A stretch of 64,000 nt of DNA from Salvator merianae (GCA_003586115.2 QVOM02000072.1:3314361-3378360), one strand, 5' to 3'. Shown: positions 36,050 through 49,600, numbered from the stretch's first letter. Numbers and translations are program-made. The notes: generated from the sequence alone by a model not told the origin.

Positions 36050-37712
36050 ACCGTTTATATGTATTCGCATTTATATCCCACTCAATGCAAATGGTTTGGG
36101 GGCAGTTTATAATAAATAAAAAGCCATACAAATAAGTTAAAAACAGGACTAAAGCAGATTAAAATCACACATACATAGCAGGAAAAAGATTAACAACAAC
36201 ACTATAGGGAAAGATAGACTAGTCAAGAAATGGTGTGAGCAATGAGGTACAACTTCACCAACTGTCTAAACATGTCCAGTGAGGGTACCTGATGCACCTC
36301 AGAGGGGAGGCTGTCCCACACTTGGGGGTTTTAATGGAGAAGGCCCTCTCATGCATCCACTCCCCTTCAACCTCTGAGGATGATGGCAACTGCCAAGAGG
36401 ATCTCTCTGGAGGATCTTCAGGCACAGACAGGCTTGTATGTCAGGAGACATGTCTTTAGATATTTGGAGTCCAACCCATCTAGGGTTGATGTTAATACCT
36501 TGAATTGGGCTCAATAGCAAATTGGCAGCCAATGCAATTCTTTTAGATAATAAGCATCTGCCCAGCCGTTCCTGTTAACAACCTTGCTGCTGCATTCTGC
36601 ACCAGCTGCAGCTTCTGTATCATCTTCAAGGGCAGGCCCAAGTAGAATGTATTGCAGTAGTCCAATATGGAAGTTACAAGGGCACAGACTGCTGTGACTG
36701 CTGTACAGAAAGGACCATAGCTGGCAAACCAATCAGAGCTGGAAGTAGGAATTTCTGGTCACTGCCTTCACCAAAGCTTCAAGTGACGATGATGAATCCA
36801 GGAGCATCCTCAGATTGCATACCTGTCCCTTCCAGGGCAATACAACCATATTAAAAATAGGATGTTTCCTTACTTCATGAACACAACATCCAATGACATA
36901 CAGCACCTCTATCATGTCTGGATTCAGTTTCAATTTATTGGCCCCATCCAGCCCATTACTGCTTCTAAGCACCTGTTAAGCACCAGTTGGGCCTCCTAGT
37001 TCAGATGGAATAGAGACATATTGATGCATATTGATGGCACCTCATGGGAGATAAGACTGATTCATGAGGAAATGTACAGGTTAATTGCCAGGATATCAAG
37101 CACGAGTCTCCCACAACTACTTTCTTGAGTTGGCCTTGGAGACAGGAGTGGAACCACTGTACTGCTATGCTTCTGACTCCCAACCCCCATAGCTTTTCTA
37201 GGAGCATACAATGGCCAATGGTATCAAAAGCCACTGAGAGATCAAGAAAAACCAACAGGGTCACACTCTTCCATCTTCCATCCAAAAAAGGCAATTGAAC
37301 AGGGTGACTAAGGCAATTTCAGTCCCATAACTGGGCACGAAGCCAAATTGTAATGGGTCCAGATAATCAGCTTCCTCTTACTCACAGCTGATCAGCCACT
37401 ACCCTCTCCAATACTTTGCCAAGAAAGGGTATGTTAGCTACCAGGCAGAAGTTAGGCTAAGGAAATAGCTTCCCCTCCCTACTTTGAGGCACTGTTATTG
37501 TTTTTAGTAGGTTCATTTTATATTTTGTTTTTGCTGTTATAGCCCACCCTGAGACCTTTGAGTATAGGGTGGGGTAGAAATACAAATAAACACTTCCAAA
37601 TCCAGGGAGAACCTCTTGAGAAGGGGAGACCCTACTGCAACTTTAAAAACTGGCAAGACTTTCCCATCTTTTAAGGAGGCATTCTTTGAACACACCTGGC
37701 CAAGCCCACTTG
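36050..37712 (-). pseudogene. L2-type LINE, RT and 3' region, dead
   Basis: Minus-strand frames show reverse-transcriptase text broken by frameshifts: TLLVFLDLSVAFDTIGHCML and GVRSIAVQWFHSCLQGQ (37001-37294), KLNPDMIEVL (36733-36972), then LLKELHWLPICY (36511-36732), the usual order in L2/CR1-clade elements. The D-D palm box is not intact. 37300-37480 and 37596-37712 match the RT-side text at 54381-54610. A foreign segment splits it at 37487-37592. The 3' UTR extends to about 36050. Confidence 0.82.
37487..37592 (+). mobile_element. Short LINE/SINE tail inserted in the L2
   Basis: TAGCCCACCCTGAGACCTTT then ATAGGGTGGGGTAGAAATAC and AAATAAA is the standard retroposon 3' tail hairpin, like 62849-62915. 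It interrupts L2 text that resumes at about 37596 in line with the uninterrupted copy at 54546. Confidence 0.65.
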
Positions 37713-39339
37713 TTAGGAGCAGTGTACTGAGATATACTGGTCTGGTGGAAATTAGCTTTGCCCAGACACTATGAGTCCAGCGAAACCTTGCAGCTAATAT
37801 GTTTTAAAAAACAAAGAACTATCCAGAGTGGCAAAAGAACAAGCAGAGAGGCATAAAACACTGCAGGACTACAGATTCTTTGAAAAACAAAGAAGAACTT
37901 TATTAAAAACACAATAAGAATGGCAAAAATGGCAAAATTGACAAGTTTTGTGGCAAGCAGTTGGTTGCCAATGTCAAAAATACATCAAGAGGCAAGGAAA
38001 AATGCAAACTACTACAAGCACTCAGGAAGCTCTGCCAAGTTACTACGGGGCTATTTTAACTAACTCTCAGAAAGATAAATCAGAATCCCAGGTGTGTGTG
38101 TGTAGAGGAAGAAGAGGGGGAGGAACCCTAATGTCCAACAGGGTATCCTAAACTTACAAGGGATCACACAGAAATCTCACCTCTGCCACAGTGAGATATC
38201 GGGAGCAAAGATTCTCAGTAGCACCCTTCGGTCCAGTAGAAAATCAAAATAGCATAAGAGGAGACTCGCACAAAAGGGAAAAAGCACAACTCTGCAGCTT
38301 AGCAGCAACATAGTTACAGTTCTGGGACAAACTACCTCAGCAGAGACAGCAAGCAGGATACAAAGTAACAAAAGCAAGGTTCCAGTTATAGAGCAGCTCT
38401 GATCTGAAGCAGCAATCAAAGGCAGCAAACAGCAATAGAAAAGTGATGACTTAAAAATCCTGTTGCAATCTTCCTTTGTGGCTGGAGTTCGGCAGCACTG
38501 TGAGCAGATCCAGGTGATTGGAAATGTGTGTTCTGTGTCTCACTATCTCATCTAGAGTAACTTATCCTGATTCTGAACAAAGGAGTCAGACCCTATCTCT
38601 AAAGGTCAGCCCAGGGGTAGAGCACCATGTGAGTACAATGCTTTCCTATGGCAAAAGAGGGAACAAGATCCACATAAGTTTGGGGTTGAGTACAGAGACG
38701 GGATTTTGCAAACAACTCTCTTTTAGTGCCAGCTGCATACATGTTGGATTTGTTTGCTTACACCTCTGGCTATGCAAATAGAGATGTATTTGCTGTCAAG
38801 AGTGGGGACAATGAGGTAGCTTACAAAGGACAAAAGCCAGTCAATGGGTAGACATCACCCTTCTATCAGAATTACCCAAATTCCTGCTGGGAATATTCCA
38901 GAATCTCACACCTAGATTTTTTACATGACCCCACTGATCTGGTAACACAAAGGTATCTGATCACATAGTTGATATATTTTGAGTGCAAACAGAGTATGCC
39001 AGATCAAATTGTTAGTCCGTCTCTAGTTTGAGTCATTAGCATCCTGATTACATCTGGATGGCTCAATACTTTGCCTTCCCTGGCAGGCAAATAGGATGGG
39101 TACAGAAAGCAGCAGGAAGATTCTTGTAAACATGTTTTATTTTGAGGTATGTCCTTTTGAAACAAAATGGAGTTGGTGGCCCAGAGCCCCAGGATTCTTC
39201 TAGTCATCTCTGGCCTTGCCATACTAATGCCAATTGTTATATGCCACATCCTCAAGCATATCTCCTTAAGGCTATTCCTGTTCCTTCATACAGAGATAGC
39301 GGGTATAAATCTTATATAAAAGGAGGGGACATAACATAC

Positions 39340-40480
39340 TGGCCAGCATTTTACCAGACAGGAAGGACAAGGGTTCACGATGGCATGAAATTGGTCAAAC
39401 CCCAGCAAACTGCTTGTTTACATCTTTTAGCTGCAACAAATGAAACTGATCCAAAATAACTGGGTCAGGTGATTATCCAGACATTTCTCCTGAACTGCTC
39501 ACAACTGTGCCATTCAATAGCTTGTAAATCTGAATGATTTTATCTTTACAGTGCCCTGGAAATTTGTCACATTAGATTTCAAATGACAGCCCCCTTTCTT
39601 CCTTAGGCAAAATCTTATGAGGCAGTTCTCCACTCAGAAAAAGCTCTGCTGGATGGCTACTTGAGGACACATTGGTGTGGAGAAATAATCTACAACTATG
39701 AAGTAGTCACAATCAGGGGCGTAGCAAGGGGGGGCGGGGGGGCGGCCCGCCCCGGGCGGCGCGTTGTCGGGGGTGGCCCACGGAGCCAGGGCCCTGCCCA
39801 CCGGTACCCTCACTCGTCGCCCCGCCCATCTGTCGGCGGCGTGCTGGTCGCCCCTCACGCCGGCGCGCTGGCGTCCCCCCGCCCCGCACGCTGGTGTCAC
39901 CCTGCCCCGCGCTGCCACGCTAGCATCGCCCCGCCCCATGCACTGGCATCACCCTGCCCTGCGCCGCCGCGCTGGCATCGCCTCCGCCCTGCGCCGGTGC
40001 GCTGGCGTCGCCCCTCGTGCCGGCGCGCTGGCGTCGCCTCTGCCCTGCGCCGGTGCACTGGCGTCACCCCTCGCGCCAGCGCGCTGGCATCGCCTCCGCC
40101 CTGCGCCGCCGCGCTGGCATCGCCTCCGCCCTGCGCCGGTGCGCTGGCGTCGCCCCTCGCACCGGCGCACTGGTGTCAAGGGTATGTCTAGCTGGACCAT
40201 TCATATGTTGAGGCAGCCCAGTGATTATTATGGAGGACATGAAGACCTGAGCTGGCCCACAGATGGTTGCCTGAACATGGATATTGAAATCTCCCAACAC
40301 CACTGAGGTGGAGACTCAAACACTACATCCGAGACTATCTCAGGCAGCTCAGATATAGAGGTGTCTGGGCATTGGGGTAGACAACACACTGGCAGCATTC
40401 CTTTTTGACCCAACAAAAGAAATAGCATCTCAGACTCAGTCACAGAGTAAACTGATCATCCAGCAAAAGGAATAGAAGAA
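39340..40480 (-). pseudogene. L2-type LINE, endonuclease side, split by GC-rich insert
   Basis: 39340-39713 matches 54700-55000 in nucleotide text (CAGCAAACTGCTTGT, AAACTGATCCAAAATAACTG). 40190-40480 on minus gives the endonuclease phrases ISELPEIVSDVVFE and VLGDFNIHVQATICGPAQVF, where GDFN is the conserved APE-type motif. The reading frames are broken. The two parts are separated by the minisatellite insert. Confidence 0.75.
39717..40185. repeat. GC-rich minisatellite (26/30-bp units) in an insert
   Basis: It begins GGGGCGTAGCAAGGGGGGGC, then runs CpG-rich to 40185. From about 39850 it is made of alternating 26-bp (GCTGGCGTCGCCCCTCG type) and 30-bp (GCTGGCATCGCCTCCGCCCT type) units. Several frames on both strands stay open only because stop codons are rare at this GC content. 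The start resembles ends of some DNA transposons, but no matching inverted end is present. Confidence 0.85.
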
Positions 40481-41104
40481 TGGTGGACCACAGCATTCCC
40501 TCCCAACTCCACTAGTCTGGAGCAGTGCTGCACTCAATGTAAAGAGCATGTTGTTAACATAAGATTCTGTAACATAACACAGCATTTAGCATCCTGATTT
40601 TACCACATGCTTATGCAGAAATCAGATTTATTGAAAGCTCAGCTTGGTGACCGTGAAATAAGGCACAAGTACAGAAAAATGTGTCTTTTTCTGTACCTGC
40701 CTTCATTTCCTGGGTGACAGACTATGTGCCATTGGTACACAGTTAGTCAGCCTTGAGGGGTAGATGAAGTCAGGCCAGAACATGCTCCCTTGAAGCAGCC
40801 CACGGTAACAGGAATGACATCAAAAAAAGAAAAAAATTGCCAAGACAAAAGCCCTGGTAGCAGCAATAGCAGAGTGTAAGGAAATCTTCTAGCACCTTGA
40901 GCAGTGGTGCCATAAGAGTTCAGTGAATGAAGTATCTGTTGTTGAGTGGACAATGTCAGCAGCACTGACAACAAAAGCCTGGGAACCGAGAAATACTTTG
41001 GAGAAACTTGATATTTTCCAAATTATTTAGCATTTCATTTTTATTTTGTACACTGTCCTGAAACTACAGTGAAGGGCAGTATAGAAATTCCATAATAAAA
41101 ACAA

Positions 41105-41510
41105 ACAATTTCACTGAAGCGTAGGGGCCTGTTCACACTTACTCACTAGTGAATGATCAGGCGCTCACAAGCGAGGCGCATCCTCATTGTGCAGAGGCTC
41201 AAGCAATTGGGAGCATCTGCAGACACTCACAATTGCTCCACATCTGTACCAGGAACAGCTGGGCTGCTCCCAATACTCAGCATTTGCACCTTCTTCTGGG
41301 TGCAAATGTTGCACATTTGTGTGTCGCACCCCCAGTTGCCATGGCAGCGGCCAGATGTTTCCCCGGCTGCTGTCATGGCAGGTGGCCAGCATTGACACTG
41401 CAAATGCTGGACACCCATTTCTGGGATGTTCCAGCTCTCACAGTGCAGATGGCCACCACACTGCGAGGACAGTTCCATCTTGGAATGTTCGATTGCGAAC
41501 GCTGAACTGC
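41105..41510. repeat. CACTAG-family interspersed repeat, copy 4
   Basis: Best-preserved copy. The start GGGGCCTGTTCACACTTACT is followed by CACTAGTGAATGATCAGGCG, the middle has TTGCCATGGCAGCGGCC and CACTGCAAATGCTGGACACC, and the end has CATCTTGGAATGTTCGATTG. It stops about 150 bases from the 41666-41747 exon. A fragment of the start is also at 62625-62700. Confidence 0.62.
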
Positions 41511-41665
41511 ATTTCTAATATTATTGCTACTAAAGTTCAATTTCAACATGTTTGTCTATAATTTGAGTGTTTCTAAGAAGTTCTTTGTTCCTTTGTACTC
41601 TAAATTAACACTTGTAGATGTCTGTGATAGCTGGGCAATGAAAATAACAACTAAGAGTTACTCAC

Positions 41666-41747
41666 CATTTTGTGTTCCTCCTTCACAGTATTCAGTTCAG
41701 CATTCAGTTTGTCTACTTCTTTTTGAAGATTTTCTTCGTTTGGGCAT
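41666..41747 (-). CDS. LMNTD2: LMNTD2-like exon, coiled coil
   Basis: 82-bp exon with acceptor TTGTTTTCAG before 41747 and donor GTGAGT after 41666. One base completes the Arg codon carried over, and the exon ends in phase 0. It encodes CPNEENLQKEVDKLNAELNT then VKEEHKM, with leucine/valine spacing of a coiled coil (L..EV..L..EL..V). It is short but bounded by strong splice sites and is phase-compatible on both sides. Confidence 0.85.
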
Positions 41748-42619
41748 CTGAAAACAAAACACAAACCTATAATTTAATCTCTTAACTGTGTTTGAAGAAA
41801 AATAACCTAAGTAAAACGTAAACTGGCTTATGGCTGCTTTGACTATGAGTTGGTGCTCATGTTAAAGCACAACTGGCAGAAAAGCTTAAAGTAAAATCAG
41901 CACACTTCATTTATCATTCATAATTGCTATATGTTTCTCTCTTTTGTTCTCCTTGTGCACACATAACACGTACATACATACACGCATGTTGAATGGGATC
42001 TCCAGGATTACTTCTGCTCAAGATGGCGAGTCTATTTCTGACAGATGAGCGATCAAACAGTTTGCCAGGTGATGATAAACTACAACTCCCATGTACTCAG
42101 TCAGTTTGGCCAAAGGCAAGGGAAGATGGGTGTGGAAGTTCAACAACTCTTGGAAAGGTGTAATATTCTTAGCCCCATTCTAATACTACATCACTCATGC
42201 TGTATATGGGTGTCTCTGTTGGAGCTAATTCTTACATTACCTTGGTTACATGATTATCATTCTGGTGTAGTCTACTTAATTTGAAAACGTACATCATGTC
42301 TCATACATAAAGGCTAGACTGGGTCAAGGTGGTTGAGAATACAATGGTTTTCAGTTGTCTCCCATAAAAGGTGGACGTTTGGTTCCAAGCAATCAAAAAC
42401 GTCCATCTGCTAAATGAGTCATATTGACTATATTCAAAAACTAGGGGTTAGGTCAACTGCAGCAAAAAGCTCCATTGACTTACATTGGTCATTGATTTGC
42501 ATTGGTTGACTAATCCACCTGACAATTACATTTACTTGAGTTGGAAATCAGTCTCTCATTCCAAGTCAGTGGAGCAATAATGTCTGTCTCTTGCTTCATA
42601 AAAGGTAGTGAGAACACTT

Positions 42620-43150
42620 AGAAAGGTCTGTTGGAGAACCTGGACCTTGAGCAATTTCCTCTCCCACTTTCAGAGCAGAAACCCAAGAATGGAAGGCCTA
42701 TCAACGCTTCTGCATCTGTAGAAACTCTATGGTCCTCCAAGCAATGCATGGCAGGAGCTGGAGCACAACCACCCATGGGCAGGGGCTTCAGTGTATCTGA
42801 GACTATCTTGGCCAGCTCAGAGAGGAAGGCTGCTGGGCAGTGGGATGGGCAGTACACCAACAGCATCCCTATCCTGTCTTTCTAACCCAGCAACAAAAAC
42901 AACTCCTCCAATTTTGACGCAGAGTGAAATGGCCATTGGCAAGAAAGATAAAAGTCCTATGGACAACATCAACAGTCCCTCATCCTCCCACCAGTCTGGG
43001 TAGAACTGGGTGAGGCAAGACCCATCCAATTCAATCACCAAGTTTTGGTAACACATGGCAGACCAGCCTCTTCATCCAGGATCAAGTCAAGGATGACTGT
43101 TTTATTCTAGACTGACCTGGCATTCAAGAGCAGCAGCACCAGAGCACCGA
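42620..43150 (-). pseudogene. L2-type LINE endonuclease fragment
   Basis: The minus frames LLVYCPSHCPAAFLSELAKI and VSDTL, preceded by VVFVAGLERQDRDAVGVL, match the endonuclease region of the copies at 40228 and 58400. Truncated toward its 3' end at about 42620; no GDFN segment remains. Confidence 0.7.
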
Positions 43151-46100
43151 ACCATTCGACGGGCATCCCCTAACTCTGCTGGTTGGAATGCAGGTGAGAA
43201 GGAATGATAGCTTTAATGCATCTAACACTCCTTCTTCTACACCAAGTCTTCTGCCTTCCAGCACCATACCTCCCCCTTGTCTGACACCACAGTGATGTCT
43301 GCCCCCAGTGACAATTCCCCCCTCGTTCCATGTCCTGACACATTATTCCCCCACAATATGGACATTGTGACTAAACTAAAATAATATTGAAATATTTAAA
43401 AACAAGTTAAAACTTCCATGACCCCCCCCCCACCAAACTCTCCCACAGATCTCTGTGGTCTTGGGCCAAGGGGTTGGCTCTCACCCTCATTTTCCCTGAA
43501 GTGGGTCCCCAAAGTGGCAGTCCTGCTGGTGGCAGAGGTAGGTAGGTGTTTTAATGGCCCTAAGACTGTTTGAGTACAGTCCTGCAATCATACCCCATTG
43601 CCAGCACTTCTGACAGTGCAATAATTTCATTGATGGAGTTTGCAGATGTTCCAGGAACTGCAGTCACCACAGCAGCCAAGACAACACCCATCCAATCCCA
43701 AGTTTCTCACTCTTGGGAGGAATAGAGTGTAGATGGTTCTTCTTCAGCAGTGATTATTTTGTATTCCAAAATGGCAGCTACCACAAGAATTGTGGTGTCA
43801 TAGTGACTCCCTCAGCTGGCCAAGGAGGGAGACGGTTGTCTAAGAGCAGATCTACACAAAAGAAATCCTGGCCAAAAGCTGCCTCATAGCTGGTACAAGG
43901 CAAGGGCTGGTGGTGATGGGTAAGTCAGGTCAGCTGGAATCACACTAGTTTCTGGGCAAAGAACACATTCTGAAATCATTCAGTGTGGAGTTGTGATTCT
44001 CTGTTCACTTTCTAGCAGGTTTGGTGCTGTTGGAATCCATGTTATTCAGGGAGCAACTGTAGTTCACAGCAGAGATAGAACCTTTTTTGGTTCATGGTTA
44101 GCACTAATGGCCAGGTAATGCCTTCAAGGGACACATAATTCACAGTTTTACATACAATCCTAGACATTATTAGTCAGATAAAAAACTCATTGGTGACAGT
44201 GACTTAAATCAATGTTAGGATACAATTCATTAAAATCTAAGGGTATGGTCATACTTGATTTTTAAAAGGATGAGCATACAATTTCCAGATGCAAAAAAAA
44301 GCTTTCCGAACACGTTTACTCAAATATATGGCTCAAAGCTTACCCAAAATGCAGCCTAATCACATTCAACAGGCAACCTACCATGACTGCAAGGGGTGCT
44401 ACCCACTGATTGGCTGCTGGGTGAACTATTGCCACCTCTTTACTTATACAGTCCCCTGCTTAACATCTTAACTCCCGTTCTCTGGATAACTTAAGTAATG
44501 ATTTTACTTGCAGTAAAATGAAAAGAAGGAGGAAAGGGAGCAAGTGAAATGCTTTATAGGATTTTTTCCACCTTGGGGTTGTGCTTATGATTCCAAGGCA
44601 GGCATAGTTGGTACAGCTGAGGGGGAAGGTGATAGGAACTGCGGATGCTTTAATCTGTTGCCTCTGCTAAAGAAGAAAAATTGTACACATTTGGTGATGC
44701 AAGCTGCAAGGAAGGGTGAGACTTTCTCCTTTCCCCTTTATAATTTAAGGGCAGTATTTTGACAGTTTTTACCAACTCGGGAAACCAGATAGCCTGTTCT
44801 GCAGACAGCTGCTATTCTCAGCGTGAAACATGAGGGAGGAATTTTCCTCATGGAAAATTGCCAACCACTAGCTGCAGCCCCTGAGAATTTTCCTGCCTGC
44901 AGCTGATTGGTTGGACATCCACAGCAGCCATTTCTGTTGGCTAACCCCAACCCAAATCAAACAGCAAATTGACCTGAGAGTTGTTCTCTCCTGTCTGTAG
45001 TGGAAAGGTTGCATAATTACAGGCTCAGATACTGGGAAAGGAGTATTTTGTAACTTGCGATCTGTCCCTCGTATCTCCAATTTGCTTCAAAGATGACCCC
45101 AAATGCATGCGTGATCGCAGCCTAAGTCAATTCAAATCTGGACTTAATATCTGAGGTGTCCACATACTCAAACTAGATGTTTGTCCTAACCTCAGACTCT
45201 CCAAATTACATTTAAAAGACAGTGTGAGAGGTCCAAGTTTTAAAGCAAAAGGGATACACAGACAAAACATGACTACAACCTCTATTTAGCTCTCTTTAGC
45301 CTCCCCAACAACACTCCAAAGTATTTGCTGCTAGCCAGGTTCACTCTAGAGAACAGAGTGGTGTTTGGAAATTCAGACTCCAGACAGGTGGAGGGCTTAA
45401 ACTCACATCAATCATTTTTGCTATTCCCCCCCTTCCATTCTGAAGCAGACAAGATTTTACAGATGGGTCTGTGACCATCATTTATAATTTTAGCTTCAGC
45501 AGGAGACTTAAGGACTAATCATTCAAGACTACAGTGATGGATAGTACAAAAGAGCTATCAGGAAGTTACTCAAAGCATTTGGAAGCAATTTAATACAGAT
45601 CTGCACAATGTGCCTTTTTAAATACCTGTACCAGATCCTTTTATTCTGTACATATTGCTTTCAGCTTTCAGCTTTTCTCTGTCCTTTCTCCCTGCTTTCT
45701 GTTGAGCATGAAATAATTCTTATTTAAATTATTTCCTATCCATTTTCAAATTCTCCCACAACAACATCTGCAAGGAAGCTTTTTCCTGGACCGCCTGCAA
45801 AGCATCTTTGCATATGAGACTGACGGAAAAACAAAACACAAGTACTTGTGTTATGTTTTGCAACTTTATGCATAAGGAATTGTATAGATACTCTGTCAAC
45901 TGTCGCAACATACATGCCATTTTTCACAGACCAGTATCATGGAAGGAACAATTTAGGATGCTGATGCCTTGTTGTGTGCAGAAATCCAGGTCAAATAATG
46001 GCTATCCAGTTGAACAGATCCGGTGAGAGAGATGCTACCACTATCATTTACTCAGTTTTACCCCTGAACTGCTTTCATCATAAAAAAAATTCCCGCCCTG

Positions 46101-46652
46101 TTATTCAATTGGAATCTGGTTTTCTTATGACTCAAGTCTATGACTGCATGTCTTGCGTTCTAGGATTATAGGTAACAGTGCTGAAATTTGTGGTTTCTGA
46201 CAAGTAACATAGCTTGGTGATTGTTAGAAGCATCTATCAGACTGGAGATAGTTGTCTTTTTCTAGACCAGTTTACTGAGGAGGGGTAAAAGGTGAGACGA
46301 AGGATTACCTGTCTACGTGACAAATGAGTGTTCACATGTAGATGTGGTTTATTAGTAAAGATATGTGTATGTATGTTTGAAAAAGAGAGAGAAGAAGAAT
46401 TTTGCCTCTTTTCTCCCTCAAGGAAGGGACCTCTGCAGCTACAAAGACAAGAAGCTATTTTTCATGTGATGCACTTTTATTGCAAGCATTGTTTATTAAA
46501 TCTTATTTTTCCTTTACAAATCTTCCTGAGCTCCAAGTCTCAGACCTTAATTTGACTGGACAAATGGGTTATGACCCTCTTCTGTGTGACATCCTTTCAG
46601 ACTTTTCCCCCCCAATTCTCTGCAGAAATGAAATGTCAGGGCTTGTTGCTCT

Positions 46653-49600
46653 ATATTTCTTTTTTTTTTAAATTTATTTAATCAATATGTAAACATGTTC
46701 CATATTAACTGGACAGTAACAAGTACAGTAGTTGCAACAAATCAAACCAAAACAAATTGCAAGGGGCTGAGAGAAGTCTATATTCAGCTACCATCAGGTT
46801 CCTTAGGTATTAGGTTTTTCCTTAACTAGTCTTTCAAGAAAGCATGAGAGGGGAGGAGCTTCTACCACTGTTTAAGCAAGACATCAAATAATGGTTTCCC
46901 GGCCTGATATAACTGCATATTATTACGGTACATTGTGATTATTTTGTTGACATAACATCCCAGACCTTGATATATCACTAAGTTAAAGATGACTGTGAGG
47001 AATCTTTCCAATGGTGAATGATTATTTTTCTGGCAGCTAGAGTAAGAAAGTCAATTAGGTTTTTATGTGGTAACGTTTTATCATTTTTATATAGTAATAA
47101 TAAGTATAATTCTGGTGTTAGTGTGACTAGGTGTTGAACAATGGATGAGATCTCATTGTTTATGTCAGACCGGTATTTTAAAAGGGTGGAACAGGACCAC
47201 CATAAATGGTGATAGCAAATGGCCAGCAAAGAGAGGAGACTGTAGGATTAATGTTTGTGAGGAGCCGCGGGATCCTGGGCCACCTATGGAGGCATTTGCG
47301 GTAAATTTCCTTGTAATTTATTGCTTTAAATTCTGTGTGTTTAGTAAATAGAATATCTTTCCACTTGTCTTGTGAAATAGTGATTGCAAGATCTGATTCC
47401 CACAGGGTTTTTTAATCCACGGAGAGTTCCAGTCATGTGGGATATTAAGAGTTTGTATAGCACAGAAGCTCTACTCTTTGGGGAACTGTAGAGATGTCAG
47501 TGTACATTTTCAAGTCTGTAAGTGATCTTGTAATTGTTTGTCAGAATTGTGATGATTTTAGCACATGAGAGACAGAGTAAGAAGTCAACCAGCTTGTATG
47601 ATCTAATTGTAATATATCTCTTAGTTCTGCAGTGTTGTGTGTGGTGGTGTATAAGTCTTGTAGTTTTGTTTTCCCTTCTATGTTTAACATATCAAACTAA
47701 TGCTATATAAGAAGAGTCTCTAGTAAAGGAAGTTCCATAAGTGATGTAATGGGAGAGGGTGATGGAAAGAAACTAGTTTTCTATTTTTTCCATGCATCAA
47801 TGGTACATTTGAGAAATGGGTTATGTATTGAAGCTGCTTGTGGATATGATGCTGAGAATTGTGGGGTTTTGTGTAATTGTGGGGACTGTGATAATTCAAA
47901 CTTAGTCCAAGATTCTGTAGGTGCACTTTGTTTGGTAATTAATTGGGCAATAAGGAATGCTTCTTCATATATTTTCAAATTTGGTATGCCCCACCCTCCT
48001 TGATCTGTTGGCTTATAGAGTATTTTTGCTATTAATTGGGGGTGTTTTTTTCAAGAAAATAAACTTCTGAATTTGTTCTTTCCATTTTTTGAACACAACC
48101 AGGAAATGATTAATGGGATCATTTAAAAATAAAGTAGTTTTGGTACAATTTTCATGCATACTGCTGTTATCTTGCCCATCAGACTAAGCGGTTTAGTTCT
48201 CCATTTTCATAGAACCATAGAGTTCGCAGGGACCTCCAGGGTCATCGAGTTCAACTCCCTGCTCAATGCAGGTTTCACTAAACCATCCCAGACAGATGTC
48301 TGTCTGGCCTGTTCTTTTGGATATTGGAGTGTATTGATAATGTGGTTGAGGTTTTGTGGAAGGAATTCTCTGAGACACTGAATAATTTTTCCAGCTATTT
48401 TATATTGGTCTTTTAGTGTATTTCTAACTGAGTGTGGGGAGAGAGATTTTTAAAGAGGATTTCTAATTTAGATAAATTAATTCTTAAACTTGATATGCAT
48501 TCAAATGAAACTAAGAAGGATTTTAAGTTTATTTGTTGAATATTATTTATTGAATAATTTGTAAAATGCTGTCTTTGAAGTTCATATGTTGAAGAAAAGA
48601 AAGTATAAATTTATACTTTCTTGGGGAAAGTAGGGAAACAAACACTTTTGAAACATCTAGAGAAAACATAGAGGGGAGAAGGTGTTTAGTGAGTTACACA
48701 TTGCGTCAGATATGGATTTGTTGGGCATGAAACTGTATTGCTCTTGCCTCATCAGGGAATTGATGTTTAATTCTAGATGCTAAAATAGAGGTGAATATTT
48801 TGTAATCAGTTTTAAGCAGAGAGATTGGATGGTAACAGTCTAACCTTTCACTGGATTCACTGGATTTTTAGGTAGGGCATAATTAATGAGTCTTTCCATG
48901 TGTTAGGAATAGCTTGCCCTTCTTGGATGGCTATGAAGGTAGATAAAAGATGAGGTGCTAGCTGAGGGGCAAATCTTTTATAGAATACCTTAGGGTAGCC
49001 ATGAGGCTCAGGAGCTTTGTTGCTTTTTAATTGCCTGCAGAATTTCAGATATTGTGATAAGGTCATTTAGTGTTGCTAATTGTTCTTGGGAAAGCTTTGG
49101 TATATTAAGTTTATTTAAGAATTTATTGATATGCTCTCAATCTATTTGTTTGGCTGTGTACAATTGCTCAGATGCCTCCCTAATGGAGTTTATGTCTTCA
49201 TTTTTTTGTTTTAGTAATGTCTTTCATATCATAAATTTTTGGGATATAATGCAGTCCAGTTAGGGTGGTTAGCTGGAAAGCTAATAATTTTGAGTTTTTA
49301 TTATTATAATAATAGTACTTGTGTTTGGTGTATAATATTGACTTAGAAAAGGTTGTAGATTCTAGCAGATCCAATTCTTTCCATTTAGATATCAACTGTT
49401 TATAATTAGATAGTTGTCTATGGATTTTTAATTATTTCTTGAGTTCTAAAATTTCAGCACAAGATTTTGTTTGTCTCATAATATTGTTTCTTTTTCCAGG
49501 TTCCATATGATATACAGTATCCATGAAGAACTGTCTTCATTGCTTCCCAGCATATTGTCTCAGAATAGATGGGTCACTATAAAAACTGAAATATTCTTCA

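Larger units (their letters stand above)
35162..41665. other. Intron within the coiled-coil region (35-42 kb)
   Basis: 6.5-kb intron. It carries a 31-bp array and LINE-tail repeat (35618-36012), an L2-type LINE in antisense (36050-37712 and 39340-40480) interrupted by a short tail element and by a GC-rich minisatellite (39717-40185), and a CACTAG-family copy (41105-41510). 37720-39330 and 40500-41100 show nothing I recognise. Confidence 0.72.

Noticed and set aside
39661..40306. Long plus-strand open frames (176 and 180 codons) and matching minus frames
   Set aside because: They lie in the GC-rich minisatellite, are open in several frames on both strands, and read as low-complexity Ala/Arg/Pro repeats. 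The openness reflects base composition.
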